A stretch of DNA of 64,000 nt from Allofournierella_A excrementavium (GTDB lineage Bacteria > Bacillota > Clostridia > Oscillospirales > Ruminococcaceae). How positions within the stretch are numbered: position 1 is the first letter of the stretch; each line of letters begins with the position of its first letter. Below the pieces are notes generated by a model that made no database searches, had not been told where the DNA came from, and saw nothing but the letters and a program-made list of their open reading frames with translations. Below, piece after piece: positions 7,307 to 15,713 of the stretch. Position numbers and translations under genes: made by a program. The DNA is taken from assembly GCA_019120375.1 (NCBI GenBank), contig DWVE01000009.1, positions 1 to 64,000 on the forward strand. The letters are read 5' to 3'.

Positions 7307-8626
7307 TTACACCACGGGAACAGTGTTTTTGTAGCGCTTGCGCACCGCGCCGTATTCCAGCACGGGCTCGCCGCCCGCCACGGTCTCAGGCGTGATGGTG
7401 ACCTTGACGATGGTGGGGTCGCTGGGCACCTGATACATGATGGGAATCAGGATGCTTTCCATCACGCTGCGCAGGCCGCGGGCGCCGCTCTTGCGCTCGA
7501 TGGTCTTTTTGGCCACGGCGCGCAGGGCCTCGTCGGTGAACTCCAGGTCCACGTTGTCCATCTGCATCAAGGCCTGATACTGCTTGATGACGCTGTTCTT
7601 CGGCTCCTTGAGCACCCGGATGAGGGCATCCTCGTCCAGCGGGTCCAGCACGGTGACCACCGGCAGACGGCCGATGAGCTCCGGGATAAGGCCGAATTTG
7701 ACCAGATCGTCCGGCTCCACCTTGCGCAGGAGGTTCTGTTTCTCCTGGGCGGATGTGTCGCGCAATTTGCTGCCAAAACCCAGGGAGGAGGAGTCAGTGC
7801 GGCGCTGGATGGTTTTGTCCAGGCCGTCGAAAGCACCGCCGCAGATGAACAGGATGTTCTTGGTGTCGATCTGGATGAACTCCTGCTGGGGATGCTTGCG
7901 CCCGCCCTGAGGCGGCACGTTGCTCACGGTGCCCTCCAGGATCTTCAGCAGCGCCTGCTGCACACCCTCGCCGCCCACGTCGCGGGTGATGGAGGGGTTC
8001 TCGCTCTTGCGGGTGATCTTGTCGATCTCGTCGATGTAGATGATGCCGATCTCCGCCCGCTTCACATCAAAGTCGGCGGCCTGGATGAGTTTGAGCAGGA
8101 TGTTCTCCACGTCCTCGCCCACATAGCCGGCCTCAGTGAGGGTGGTGGCGTCAGCGATGGCGAAGGGCACGCCCAGCATTTTGGCCAGGGTCTGAGCCAG
8201 CAGGGTCTTGCCCACGCCGGAGGGACCCAGCAGCAGCACGTTGCTCTTCTGCAGCTCCACGTCGTTCTTGTTTTCGCCGCTGAGGATGCGCTTGTAGTGG
8301 TTGTAGACCGAAACCGCCAGCACCCGCTTGGCCTCGTCCTGGCCGATGACGTAACGGTCAAGCCCTTCCTTGATCTCGGAAGGGGTGAGCACGTTCACCG
8401 GGTCCAGGGTGGGAGCGGCGTGGCGGGCGGCGTTCCGGCGGGACGCCGCTTTCGGCGCGTCCGGCTTGCCGTCTTCGTCCAGCAGCGAGGAGCACAGCGT
8501 GATGCACTCGTTGCAGATGTTGACGCCGGGGCCGATGATCATGCGCTCCACTTCATCCTGGCTTTTGCCGCAGAAGCTGCAGCGCAGGTTCTTGTCTTTG
8601 TCTTTTCCGTTCGAATTGTTTGCCAT
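7307..8626 (-). CDS. clpX: Clp protease ATPase subunit ClpX
   Basis: ClpX unfolds substrates and feeds them to ClpP. The 439-residue protein has the N-terminal zinc-binding domain with Cys16, Cys19, Cys38 and Cys41, a Walker A motif GPSGVGKT and a Walker B motif IIYIDEIDK, followed by the sensor regions and the C-terminal small domain. It is in the order clpP-clpX, with a 50-nt gap holding a GC-rich hairpin near 8644-8669. AGGGGT precedes the ATG. Loss of a shared transcript with lon is possible because of the hairpin downstream. Confidence 0.98.
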   Translation of the reverse strand: MANNSNGKDKDKNLRCSFCGKSQDEVERMIIGPGVNICNECITLCSSLLDEDGKPDAPKAASRRNAARHAAPTLDPVNVLTPSEIKEGLDRYVIGQDEAKRVLAVSVYNHYKRILSGENKNDVELQKSNVLLLGPSGVGKTLLAQTLAKMLGVPFAIADATTLTEAGYVGEDVENILLKLIQAADFDVKRAEIGIIYIDEIDKITRKSENPSITRDVGGEGVQQALLKILEGTVSNVPPQGGRKHPQQEFIQIDTKNILFICGGAFDGLDKTIQRRTDSSSLGFGSKLRDTSAQEKQNLLRKVEPDDLVKFGLIPELIGRLPVVTVLDPLDEDALIRVLKEPKNSVIKQYQALMQMDNVDLEFTDEALRAVAKKTIERKSGARGLRSVMESILIPIMYQVPSDPTIVKVTITPETVAGGEPVLEYGAVRKRYKNTVPVV

Positions 8627-8676
8627 AGTTACCCCTAAACGATGCGGGGCGCGCCTGTGGGCGCCGCGCGGATTGT

Positions 8677-9261
8677 TTACCGTTTGGTGATGACCGCGTC
8701 GATCAGGCCGTAGTCAGCGGCCTCCTGGGCGGACATGAAGTTATCGCGCTCGGTGTCGGCCATGATCTTTTCGATGGGCTGGCCGGTGTATTCGCTGAGC
8801 ATGCGGTTCATGCGCTCGCGGGTGCGCACCATGTGGTCGGCATGGATCTTGATGTCGGTGGTCTGACCCTGCAGGCCGCTGAGCAGCGGCTGATGGATCA
8901 TGATTTCGGCGTTGGGCAGCGCGAGGCGCTTGCCCTTGGTGCCGCTGGCCAGCAGGAAGGCGCCCATGGAGGCGGCCATGCCCATGCAGATGGTGGACAC
9001 GTCGCACTTGATATACTTCATGGTGTCGTGGATGGCCATGCCGGCGCTGATGGACCCGCCCGGGCTGTTGATGTACAGGCTGATGTCCTTCTCGCTGTCC
9101 TGCCCTTCCAGATAGAGCAGCTGGGCCACCACCAGGCTGGCGGTGGCGTCGTTGACCTCATCGCTGAGCATGATGATGCGGTCGTTCAAAAGGCGGGAAA
9201 AGATGTCGTAAGAGCGCTCGCCGCGGGCGGTCTGCTCCACAACGTAAGGAACCAAACTCAT
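8677..9261 (-). CDS. clpP: Clp protease proteolytic subunit ClpP
   Basis: ClpP forms the barrel-shaped serine peptidase that works with ClpX. The 194-residue protein has the catalytic triad Ser98 (MAASMG), His123 (MIHQPL) and Asp173 (ERDNF), at the spacing expected for the family. GGGAGGT stands 9 nt before the ATG. It lies between tig and clpX, the tig-clpP-clpX-lon order seen in proteobacteria and many clostridia. Confidence 0.98.
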   Translation of the reverse strand: MSLVPYVVEQTARGERSYDIFSRLLNDRIIMLSDEVNDATASLVVAQLLYLEGQDSEKDISLYINSPGGSISAGMAIHDTMKYIKCDVSTICMGMAASMGAFLLASGTKGKRLALPNAEIMIHQPLLSGLQGQTTDIKIHADHMVRTRERMNRMLSEYTGQPIEKIMADTERDNFMSAQEAADYGLIDAVITKR

Positions 9262-9303
9262 TTGGCTGTACCTCCCTGTGAGAAAAAATGTAAGCGGTCT
9301 TGC

Positions 9304-9343
9304 AAAATTGACCGATACGGGCCGCAGAGCGCGTATCGGTCAA
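9304..9343 (-). terminator. Perfect 12-bp inverted repeat between tig and clpP
   Basis: TTGACCGATACG (9308-9319) is repeated inverted at 9332-9343 with a 12-nt loop; on the minus strand the stem is followed by only four T. It could be a weak terminator that lowers expression of clpP-clpX relative to tig, or an operator. Confidence 0.5.
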
Positions 9344-9384
9344 TGCAGGACGGCTTATGTAAGGTGAAGAGGCCTTTGGGCAGA

Positions 9385-10686
9385 TCAGCCCTCCTTGGCG
9401 ACCTTCTCCTCGGTGATCTCGGCGTGGTCGCGGATGAAGTCGATGGCCTTGTTCACCGCCAGATCCTTCTTGACCTCGTCGGCATTGACCAGCTCCTTGA
9501 CCTTGGCCAGTTCCATCTTGTAGTTGTCGGCAACGCGCTGCAGCTCGGCCTCCAGCTCCTCGTCGGAAGCGACGATCTGCTCGGCGGCGGCAACGGCCTC
9601 CAGAGCCAGGCGGATCTTCACCTGCTTCTCGGCCTGCTCGCGGAAGGAAGCGCGGAAGGACTCCATGGTCTGGCCCATGTACTGCAGGTACATATCCAGC
9701 TTCAGGCCCTGCTGCGCCAGGCGGTACTCAAAGTCGCGCACGGCTTCGTCCATGCGGGCTTCGTACATAGCCTCAGGGATGTCGCCCTCGATGGTGGCGA
9801 TGACCTGGTCCACCAGATCGTTCTCCACGGCCAGAGCAGCCTGCTTCTCGTTCTGCTCTTCCATGCCCTTGCGGATGCTGGCCTTCAGCTCGTCCAGGGT
9901 GTCGTACTCGCTCACGTCCTTGGCGAACTCGTCGTCCAGAGCGGGCAGCTCCTTGGTCTTGACCTCGTGCAGCTTGATCTTGAACACGGCGGGCTTGCCG
10001 GCCAGCTCCTTGGCCTGATACTCCTCGGGGAAGGTGACATTCACGTCAAACTCCTCGCCGGCCTCGTGGCCGATCAGCTGATCCTCAAAGCCGGGGATGA
10101 AGCTGCCGCTGCCCAGCACCAGGCTGTAGTGCTCGGCCTTGCCGCCCTCAAAGGCGACGCCGTCCACAAAGCCCTCGAAGTCCATATCCACGGTGTCGCC
10201 GTTCTCGGCCTTACCTTCGCGGGTGATGATGCGGCCGTTGCGGTTCTGCATGCGGACCAGCTCGGCCTCAACGTCGGCGTCGTCCACAGTATTGACCTTC
10301 TTGGTGGCCTTTAAACCGGTGTAGTTGCCCACCTTGATCTCGGGCTTCACAGCCACGGTGACCTTGAGCACCACGCCGTCTTCCAGGCTCTCGGAGACCA
10401 CGTCCGCCTCGGGACGGCCCACGGGCTGGATGCCGGACTCGACCACCGCGGCCTCATAGGCCTCGGGGAACAGGTCGTTGATGGCGTCGTAGTGGAAGAT
10501 GTCGGCGCCGTACATTTTTTCGATCACCGCGCGGGGCGCATGGCCCTTGCGGAAACCGGGAACATTGTACTTTTTGCCTTCGCGCTTGTAGGCCTTCTCA
10601 ATGGCGGCCTTGAAGGTCTCGGCGTCCACAGAGAACTGCAGCTCGTGCATGCTTTTTTCAAGCTTTTCGCTTTTTACAAGATTCAT
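9385..10686 (-). CDS. tig: Trigger factor (ribosome-associated chaperone)
   Basis: Trigger factor binds ribosomes at the exit tunnel and shields nascent chains. The 433-residue protein has the N-terminal ribosome-binding domain with the GFRKG signature (residues 43-47), the central FKBP-type prolyl isomerase domain (about 150-245), and the helical C-terminal chaperone domain rich in Glu and Lys. Length is typical. GGAGG lies upstream of the ATG. It is the first gene of the tig-clpP-clpX-lon stretch and has its own promoter. Confidence 0.98.
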   Translation of the reverse strand: MNLVKSEKLEKSMHELQFSVDAETFKAAIEKAYKREGKKYNVPGFRKGHAPRAVIEKMYGADIFHYDAINDLFPEAYEAAVVESGIQPVGRPEADVVSESLEDGVVLKVTVAVKPEIKVGNYTGLKATKKVNTVDDADVEAELVRMQNRNGRIITREGKAENGDTVDMDFEGFVDGVAFEGGKAEHYSLVLGSGSFIPGFEDQLIGHEAGEEFDVNVTFPEEYQAKELAGKPAVFKIKLHEVKTKELPALDDEFAKDVSEYDTLDELKASIRKGMEEQNEKQAALAVENDLVDQVIATIEGDIPEAMYEARMDEAVRDFEYRLAQQGLKLDMYLQYMGQTMESFRASFREQAEKQVKIRLALEAVAAAEQIVASDEELEAELQRVADNYKMELAKVKELVNADEVKKDLAVNKAIDFIRDHAEITEEKVAKEG

Positions 10687-10718
10687 TAATATAGCCTCCG
10701 TACAAAGAGATTCATTTT

Positions 10719-10750
10719 ATTATATCATGCGTATGGCCAGAAATCCATAC
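10719..10750 (-). promoter_or_regulatory. tig promoter with an inverted repeat at the -35 region
   Basis: A perfect TATAAT lies at 10719-10724 on the minus strand, about 30 nt before the tig start. The -35 hexamer is poor. GTATGG (10731-10736) and CCATAC (10745-10750) form an inverted repeat across that region, so a regulator may bind there. Confidence 0.55.
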
Positions 10751-10755
10751 TTTTC

Positions 10756-11439
10756 CTAAATTTTATGGGGGCAAAACCGCAGTGCATCGGCCGAAATCAG
10801 GCGGTATTCCAGCCCGTCCACCTCCCCCTGCACCGCCGCGCGCACAGAGGCGCCGTGCAGGTGGCCGTAAAAGCAGCGCTTGACCCCGAACTCGCGCATC
10901 ACTTCGATGACCTGCGGGGAGCTTGTTCCAGGATAGACCGGCGGATAGTGAAGGAACACGACCTTCTCCTCGTCCGTCTCCCCCGCCGCCTCAAGGCTGG
11001 CTTTCAGGCGGCCCAGTTCCCGGTTCATCACCTTTTCGTCGTGGGGCTCGTCCGGCTCGAAAAGCCAGCTGCGGGTGCCGCAGAGGGCAAGCCCCTCCAC
11101 GTGATACGCATTGTTGTGCAGCAGGTGCAGGCTGGCAAAGCCCTGCGTCTCAAAAAAAGCCTCCATCTTGCGGGCGGTGGTCCACCAGTAGTCGTGGTTG
11201 CCTTTCAAAAGCAGCTTCTGCCCCGGCAGCTGTTCCAGAAATTCAAAGTCCGGGGCTGCTTCTTCCAGCTTCATGCCCCAGCTGGTGTCCCCCGCAAGCA
11301 CCACCGTGTCGCCGGGGGCGACCAGACGCAGCCAGTTCTCCCGGATGCGCTGCACATAGCCCTGCCAGCCGGGGAACTTGTCCATCGGCTTGTCGGCGCC
11401 CAGCGAGAGGTGCAGATCGCCTATTACAAAAATTGCCAT
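10756..11439 (-). CDS. Calcineurin-like metallophosphoesterase
   Basis: A 227-residue cytoplasmic phosphoesterase of the calcineurin superfamily. The two-metal site is complete: GDLHLS near the N-terminus, GDTSWG, GNHDYWW and a C-terminal GHLHG. The frame is open for 78 codons upstream, but that part lies antisense to the DUF1540 gene, and the ATG at 11439 has a strong AGGAGGT site. Proteins of this type are annotated as predicted phosphohydrolases in clostridia, and the substrate is unknown. It is divergent from the DUF1540 gene. Confidence 0.88.
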   Translation of the reverse strand: MAIFVIGDLHLSLGADKPMDKFPGWQGYVQRIRENWLRLVAPGDTVVLAGDTSWGMKLEEAAPDFEFLEQLPGQKLLLKGNHDYWWTTARKMEAFFETQGFASLHLLHNNAYHVEGLALCGTRSWLFEPDEPHDEKVMNRELGRLKASLEAAGETDEEKVVFLHYPPVYPGTSSPQVIEVMREFGVKRCFYGHLHGASVRAAVQGEVDGLEYRLISADALRFCPHKI

Positions 11440-11502
11440 GCGTACCTCCTGATAATCGCCGGCGCACCGGGCACAATAAGACCAGAAAAGGGGGAAAGAA
11501 CA

Positions 11503-11661
11503 ATGAATCCGAACGAACCTGTCATCAACGGTATCTGCTGTGACGTGAAGAACTGTGTTTACAACAACGGTTCCAGCTGCTGCACTGCCGGCACCATCCA
11601 CGTCAACAACTGCTACGACGACATCGGCAGAACCAAGTGCGAGACCTTCACCGAGGTGTGA
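11503..11661 (+). CDS. Small cysteine-rich DUF1540 protein
   Basis: A 52-residue protein with seven cysteines. The spacing, with ICCDVKNCVYN near the start and KCETF near the end, fits a single DUF1540 domain, a small putative metal-binding module common in Firmicutes. There is no signal peptide. GGGGGAAAG precedes the ATG. It is the only plus-strand gene in the first 47 kb, is divergent from the phosphoesterase gene and convergent with thrC, and ends in a strong shared terminator. Its role is unknown; some family members are linked to sporulation or stress. Confidence 0.85.
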   Translation: MNPNEPVINGICCDVKNCVYNNGSSCCTAGTIHVNNCYDDIGRTKCETFTEV

Positions 11662-11684
11662 CCGCCCCGGCAAAGGCTCCCAAA

Positions 11685-11721
11685 AACGGCCCGCGAAACC
11701 TGGTTCCGCGGGTCGTTTTTT
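11685..11721. terminator. Bidirectional terminator between the DUF1540 gene and thrC
   Basis: The stem pairs 11685-11695 with 11707-11717 (one G-U pair) and is flanked by A-rich and T-rich runs on both sides, so it can stop the plus-strand DUF1540 transcript and the minus-strand thrC transcript. Confidence 0.85.
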
Positions 11722-11723
11722 GT

Positions 11724-13175
11724 TTACTCGCCCAACACCACGTCACGCAGAGCGTCGGGGCGGATGGTGGTGCTGAACCGCTCCGGCAGGCTGCGCAGGC
11801 AGGCCAGCGCCTGGGGCGCGGGCTGCCCGGCGTACTGCGCCAAGGCAGCCATGGCTTCAAACTCATCCTCCGGCAGAGGCTGGCCCAGCGCGGCCAGCAC
11901 GTCCTTCGGGAACTTGAAGGGGCTGGCGGTGGAGAGCACCACCATGGGTGCGTCGCCCTTGTTCCTGCGCGCGGCGCTGAAGGCCACGGCGGTGTGGGGG
12001 TCGCAGAGGTAGCCTTGCTCCTCAAAGAGCGAACGGATCTGGGCCGCGGCAGTCTCGTCATCGGCGCAGGCGGCGCCGAAGTCGGCACGGATGCGCTCCA
12101 TCACCTCCGGCTCCACTTCGTAAGACCCGGTCTCGAAGAGCTGCTTCATCCAGCCCTTGACCTTCTCCGCCCCTGCCATGTGGTAGAGCAGCCGCTCCAG
12201 GTTGGAGGACACCAGAATGTCCATGGAGGGCGAGGTGGTGCGGTAGAAGGGACGGCGGGCGTTGTACACGCCGGTGGCGAAGAACTCGGTGAGCACGTCG
12301 TTTTTGTTGGACGCGCAGATCAGCTTGCCCACGGGCAGGCCCATCTGCTTTGCATACCAGCCGGCCAGGATGTCGCCGAAGTTGCCGGTGGGCACGCAGA
12401 AGTCCGCCTTCTCCCCCGCCTTGAGCGCACCGGAACGCACCAGCTGGCTGTAAGCGTGGAAGTAGTAGACGATCTGGGGTACAAGGCGGCCCCAGTTGAT
12501 GGAGTTGGCACTGGAAAGCTGCACGTCCTTCGCGGCCAGCTGCTTTGCCACATCCGGGTCGGAAAAGACCCGCTTCACGCCGGTCTGGGCGTCGTCGAAG
12601 TTGCCCTGCACCGCGTAGACGGCCACGTTCTCACCCTGCTGGGTGGTCATCTGCAGCCGCTGGACTTCGCTGGTGCCATGGCTGGGGTAGAACACTGTGA
12701 TGGTGACGCCCGGCACGTCGCAGTAGCCCGCCAGGGCGGCCTTGCCGGTGTCGCCGGAAGTGGCCACCAGAATGGCGGTGGTGGAAGAATCGCCCAGCAT
12801 GCGCTTTGCCTCCACCAGCAGGCGGGGCATCAGCTGCAGGGCAAAATCCTTGAAGGCGCAGGTGGGGCCGTGCCACAGTTCCAAGCTGTACATCCCGTCC
12901 CCCGCCTTGTGCAGCGGCGCGGTGCCTTCGCCAAAGGCCTCGCCGTAGACCTGCCGCACCGTCTGACGCAGGAAGGCAGGGTCATAGTCGGTGAGGAACT
13001 GCTCCAGAATGAACGCCGCCAGCGCGGGATAATCCGGCTGGGCCAGCGCCTGGTGCAGGTCCACCGAAGGGAACTGTTCCGGCACGAACAGGCCGCCGTC
13101 GCCGGCAAGGCCGAGGCAGATGGCCCGGGCTGCGCTGACCGGCTGGCCCGCGCCGCGAGTGGTAATGAACTGCAT
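11724..13175 (-). CDS. thrC: Threonine synthase
   Basis: Threonine synthase converts O-phosphohomoserine to threonine with pyridoxal phosphate. The 483-residue chain has the long-form N-terminal domain and the cofactor lysine Lys109 in the motif CAFKDFA, followed by the serine/threonine-rich phosphate-binding loop (ATSGDTGKA). Length matches the long type found in clostridia. GGGGGAAT precedes the ATG. It is last in the rplS-lepB-rbgA-rnhB-yraN direction, 33 nt after yraN, with no promoter seen between; a link to ribosome genes is by position only. Confidence 0.96.
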   Translation of the reverse strand: MQFITTRGAGQPVSAARAICLGLAGDGGLFVPEQFPSVDLHQALAQPDYPALAAFILEQFLTDYDPAFLRQTVRQVYGEAFGEGTAPLHKAGDGMYSLELWHGPTCAFKDFALQLMPRLLVEAKRMLGDSSTTAILVATSGDTGKAALAGYCDVPGVTITVFYPSHGTSEVQRLQMTTQQGENVAVYAVQGNFDDAQTGVKRVFSDPDVAKQLAAKDVQLSSANSINWGRLVPQIVYYFHAYSQLVRSGALKAGEKADFCVPTGNFGDILAGWYAKQMGLPVGKLICASNKNDVLTEFFATGVYNARRPFYRTTSPSMDILVSSNLERLLYHMAGAEKVKGWMKQLFETGSYEVEPEVMERIRADFGAACADDETAAAQIRSLFEEQGYLCDPHTAVAFSAARRNKGDAPMVVLSTASPFKFPKDVLAALGQPLPEDEFEAMAALAQYAGQPAPQALACLRSLPERFSTTIRPDALRDVVLGE

Positions 13176-13208
13176 GTCGATTCCCCCTCTATCTTTCCTG
13201 CGCCTTTT

Positions 13209-13565
13209 TCAAAGTTCAAAGGCGCTTCGGATGCAATGTACCAGCAGGCCGCCCTCGGCGGGCGTGACCTCCACCACGTCGAAGCGCACAGGATGCTCCG
13301 ACAGGCCGGACTGCTGCAAAAACCGCTGGGCGGCGAGGATGATGCGCCGCTGCTTTGCGGGCCCCACCGCCTCGGCCGCGGGGCCGCGGCGGGTCTCGCT
13401 GCGGGCTTTCACCTCCGCAATGACCACCGTCTCCCCTTCCATCAGCACAAGGTCCAGCTCGCCCATGCGGGTGCGGTAGTTGTGGGCCAGAAGCCGGCAT
13501 CCCCGGTCAAGATAATACCGGGCCGCGGCAGCCTCGCCTTTTTGGCCGAACGCCTTTGCGTCCAT
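13209..13565 (-). CDS. yraN: UPF0102 family protein YraN
   Basis: A 118-residue member of the YraN/UPF0102 family, a small endonuclease-like fold related to Holliday junction resolvases. The conserved pattern is visible: G-x-x-G-E-x-x-A near residue 10, GELDLV and the VKAR motif (about residues 40-62). It starts 3 nt after the rnhB stop, a pairing found in many genomes. Biological role is unproven; the nuclease fold is known from the family rather than from this sequence. Confidence 0.9.
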   Translation of the reverse strand: MDAKAFGQKGEAAAARYYLDRGCRLLAHNYRTRMGELDLVLMEGETVVIAEVKARSETRRGPAAEAVGPAKQRRIILAAQRFLQQSGLSEHPVRFDVVEVTPAEGGLLVHCIRSAFEL

Positions 13566-13568
13566 GGC

Positions 13569-14180
13569 TCAATACCCCAGCTTTTTCAAAAAGCTGCGCC
13601 GGTAGAAGGGCTGGATGCCGTAGCGCTCCAGCAGTTCATAGTGCAGCTTGGTGGGATACCCTTTGTGCTTCGCCAGCTGGTACTGGGGGTACTGCCGGTC
13701 CAGTTCCAGCATATAGCGGTCCCGGCTGACCTTGGCGAGGATGGACGCGGCCGCCACGCTGGCGCACACGCCGTCCCCCTTCACCTGGGCCAGCGCCGGA
13801 ACGATGAGCTGCGGCGGCACGCGGTTGCCGTCCACCACCGCGAAGGCGGGCGCGGGGTCAAGACCGGCCACCGCCCGCTCCATGCCGGCCATGGTGGCCC
13901 AGAGGATGTTCTTTTCGTCGATCTCCTGCGGACTCACAAAAACGATTTGGTAAGCAAGCGCCTTCTCCCTGATCTCGTCAAAGAGGGCTTCCCGCTTTTT
14001 CTCGCTGAGCTTTTTGGAGTCATTCACCCCGGGCACCGGCTTAGCCGGATCAAGGATGACCGCCGCGCAGCACACCGGCCCGCAAAGAGGGCCGCGGCCC
14101 GCCTCGTCCACGCCGCAGAAGAGCCCGTGCTGCGCGCGGACGGCGGCGTCGTATTCATACAGAGGGCTGTTCGTTTCCAT
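13569..14180 (-). CDS. rnhB: Ribonuclease HII
   Basis: RNase HII removes RNA from RNA-DNA hybrids and single ribonucleotides from DNA. The 203-residue protein shows the GVDEAGRG active-site motif near residue 23, and the later Asp of the family (VVDGNR). It overlaps the end of rbgA by 26 nt and is followed after 3 nt by yraN, so it sits inside one tight operon. The rbgA-rnhB neighbourhood matches ylqF-rnhB in Bacillus. Confidence 0.96.
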   Translation of the reverse strand: METNSPLYEYDAAVRAQHGLFCGVDEAGRGPLCGPVCCAAVILDPAKPVPGVNDSKKLSEKKREALFDEIREKALAYQIVFVSPQEIDEKNILWATMAGMERAVAGLDPAPAFAVVDGNRVPPQLIVPALAQVKGDGVCASVAAASILAKVSRDRYMLELDRQYPQYQLAKHKGYPTKLHYELLERYGIQPFYRRSFLKKLGY

Positions 14181-15072
14181 CCTGCTGTTCCTCCCGGCGA
14201 GGCGGCGTTTCGAGGGTGATGCGGCCCCATTTGCTGGCGCGGAATTCGTCCACCAGCATGATGGCGGCGCGCTCGGTGTTCACTTCGCCGCCGCTGACGA
14301 GCATGCCGCGGGCACGGCCGATGGCCTCCACCAGTTCCCAGGGGCCCAGTTCGGTCACCTGCTGTTCGCTCAGCTTGTAGCGCTGGGCCAGTCGGTCGGG
14401 ATAGACCGTCTGCATCTGCGCCACAAGGCCCATGGCCAGCTCTTCGATGTCCAGAATGTCGTCCTTGATGGAGCCGATGAACGCAAGGTTCGTGGCGGTC
14501 TCCAGGCTGTCGAATTTTTTCCAGAGCACACCGGGCATGTCCAGCAGGTCATAGTTGCCCTCGGTGACCCACTGTTTGCCCCGGGTGACGCCGGGCTTGT
14601 CGGCGGCTTTGGCGCGGGTGGTGCCCGCGAAGTTGTTGATAAAGGTGGACTTGCCCACGTTGGGGATGCCAACCACCATCACGCGGATGCGGGCGCCCGC
14701 CATGCCTTTGCCGGCACGCTTTTCCAGCAGTTCCCGCAGTTCCGCCTCGATGGCGCTGCGCACCTGTCCGGCGCTGCCCTTCTGCTTTGCGCTGATGGCC
14801 ACGCACCCGGCCCCCGCCGCCCGGAAATAGGCCTGCCAGGCCTTTGTGAGCGCCGGGTCGGCCAGATCCGCCTTGTTCATCACATACAGGCGGGGCTTTG
14901 AGGCAGTGAGGCGCTGCAGTTCAGGGTTCAGGCTGCTCAGAGGGATGCGGGCGTCCAGCAGCTGGAGCACCACATCCACGTTTTTCAGATTTGCTTCGAT
15001 GAGCCGCAGGGTCTTGGCCATGTGGCCGGGAAACCACTGGATGTTGCGGCGGTTCACAAATTCATTGCTCAT
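14155..15072 (-). CDS. rbgA: Ribosome biogenesis GTPase RbgA (YlqF)
   Basis: RbgA is a circularly permuted GTPase needed for late maturation of the 50S subunit. In the 305-residue protein the motif order is permuted as expected: G4 NKADL at 66-70, then G1 GIPNVGKS at 135-142, then G3 DMPGV. It begins with an ATGA overlap with the lepB stop, which couples the two genes. A C-terminal helical ribosome-binding part follows the G domain. Confidence 0.96.
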   Translation of the reverse strand: MSNEFVNRRNIQWFPGHMAKTLRLIEANLKNVDVVLQLLDARIPLSSLNPELQRLTASKPRLYVMNKADLADPALTKAWQAYFRAAGAGCVAISAKQKGSAGQVRSAIEAELRELLEKRAGKGMAGARIRVMVVGIPNVGKSTFINNFAGTTRAKAADKPGVTRGKQWVTEGNYDLLDMPGVLWKKFDSLETATNLAFIGSIKDDILDIEELAMGLVAQMQTVYPDRLAQRYKLSEQQVTELGPWELVEAIGRARGMLVSGGEVNTERAAIMLVDEFRASKWGRITLETPPRREEQQDGNEQPSV

Positions 15073-15608
15073 TCGATCAGTCCTATTTTATTGAACGGAT
15101 AGATCCGCAGGACCACCTTGCCCAGGATGTCCCGCTCGTCGATGAAGCCCACGTCGCTGCTGCGGCTGTCGGTGGAGTGCTGGCGGTTGTCGCCCATCAG
15201 GAACAGCGTTCCCTCCGGCACGGTGAGGGGGAACTCCACGTTGCCGGTGGAGAGAGTGCCCTCCGGCACATAGGGCTCGTCCAGGGCCTCGCCGTTCACA
15301 TGCACAAGGCCCTGCTCCACGTCAATGTCCACCGTGTCGCCGCCCTTGGCGATGACACGCTTGACCAGCGGCTTACCGTAGTTGATGTAGCTGTCCACCA
15401 CCACCACGTCGCCCCGCTGCGGGGTATAGAAGGTGCTTTGCACCAGCAGGCGGTCGCCGTCGGTCAGGGTGTTGTTCATGGAGCTGCCGCTGACCACCAC
15501 GATGCGGGCGCAGAAGGCGAACACAAGGACCAGCACCGCCAGCGCGAACACCAGCGCGTCGTACCAGTCCAGAATATCCACATTGCGCCGGAAACGGGTC
15601 TCTTCCAA
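15069..15608 (-). CDS. lepB: Type I signal peptidase
   Basis: Signal peptidase I cuts signal peptides from exported proteins at the outer face of the membrane. One N-terminal membrane segment (about residues 17-39) is followed by the catalytic domain with Ser43 (GSSM) and Lys83 (LVKRVI), and by the GDNR box near the end. A TTG start at 15608 is proposed because GGGGGAGGG lies at correct distance and no ATG or GTG fits; the protein is then 179 residues. It overlaps rbgA by 4 nt. Confidence 0.93.
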   Translation of the reverse strand: MEETRFRRNVDILDWYDALVFALAVLVLVFAFCARIVVVSGSSMNNTLTDGDRLLVQSTFYTPQRGDVVVVDSYINYGKPLVKRVIAKGGDTVDIDVEQGLVHVNGEALDEPYVPEGTLSTGNVEFPLTVPEGTLFLMGDNRQHSTDSRSSDVGFIDERDILGKVVLRIYPFNKIGLIE

Positions 15609-15653
15609 GATGTGTTCCCTCCCCCGTGATAATGAATAAATTTGATGGATTTT

Positions 15654-15682
15654 ATTGTAGCATATAACAAAAAAAGGGGCAA
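15654..15682 (-). promoter_or_regulatory. lepB promoter inside the rplS terminator
   Basis: TTGCCC (15677-15682) and TACAAT (15654-15659) are 17 nt apart on the minus strand. The -35 box lies within the stem of the rplS terminator. Confidence 0.5.
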
Positions 15683-15702
15683 TATCCATTGCCCCTTTTT
15701 TT
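15669..15702. terminator. Terminator after rplS
   Basis: GGGGCAAT (15676-15683) pairs with ATTGCCCC (15688-15695) with a 4-nt loop, flanked by seven A and seven T. It is a textbook intrinsic terminator for rplS on the minus strand. Confidence 0.9.
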
Positions 15703-15713
15703 GTGTCTTTCGA

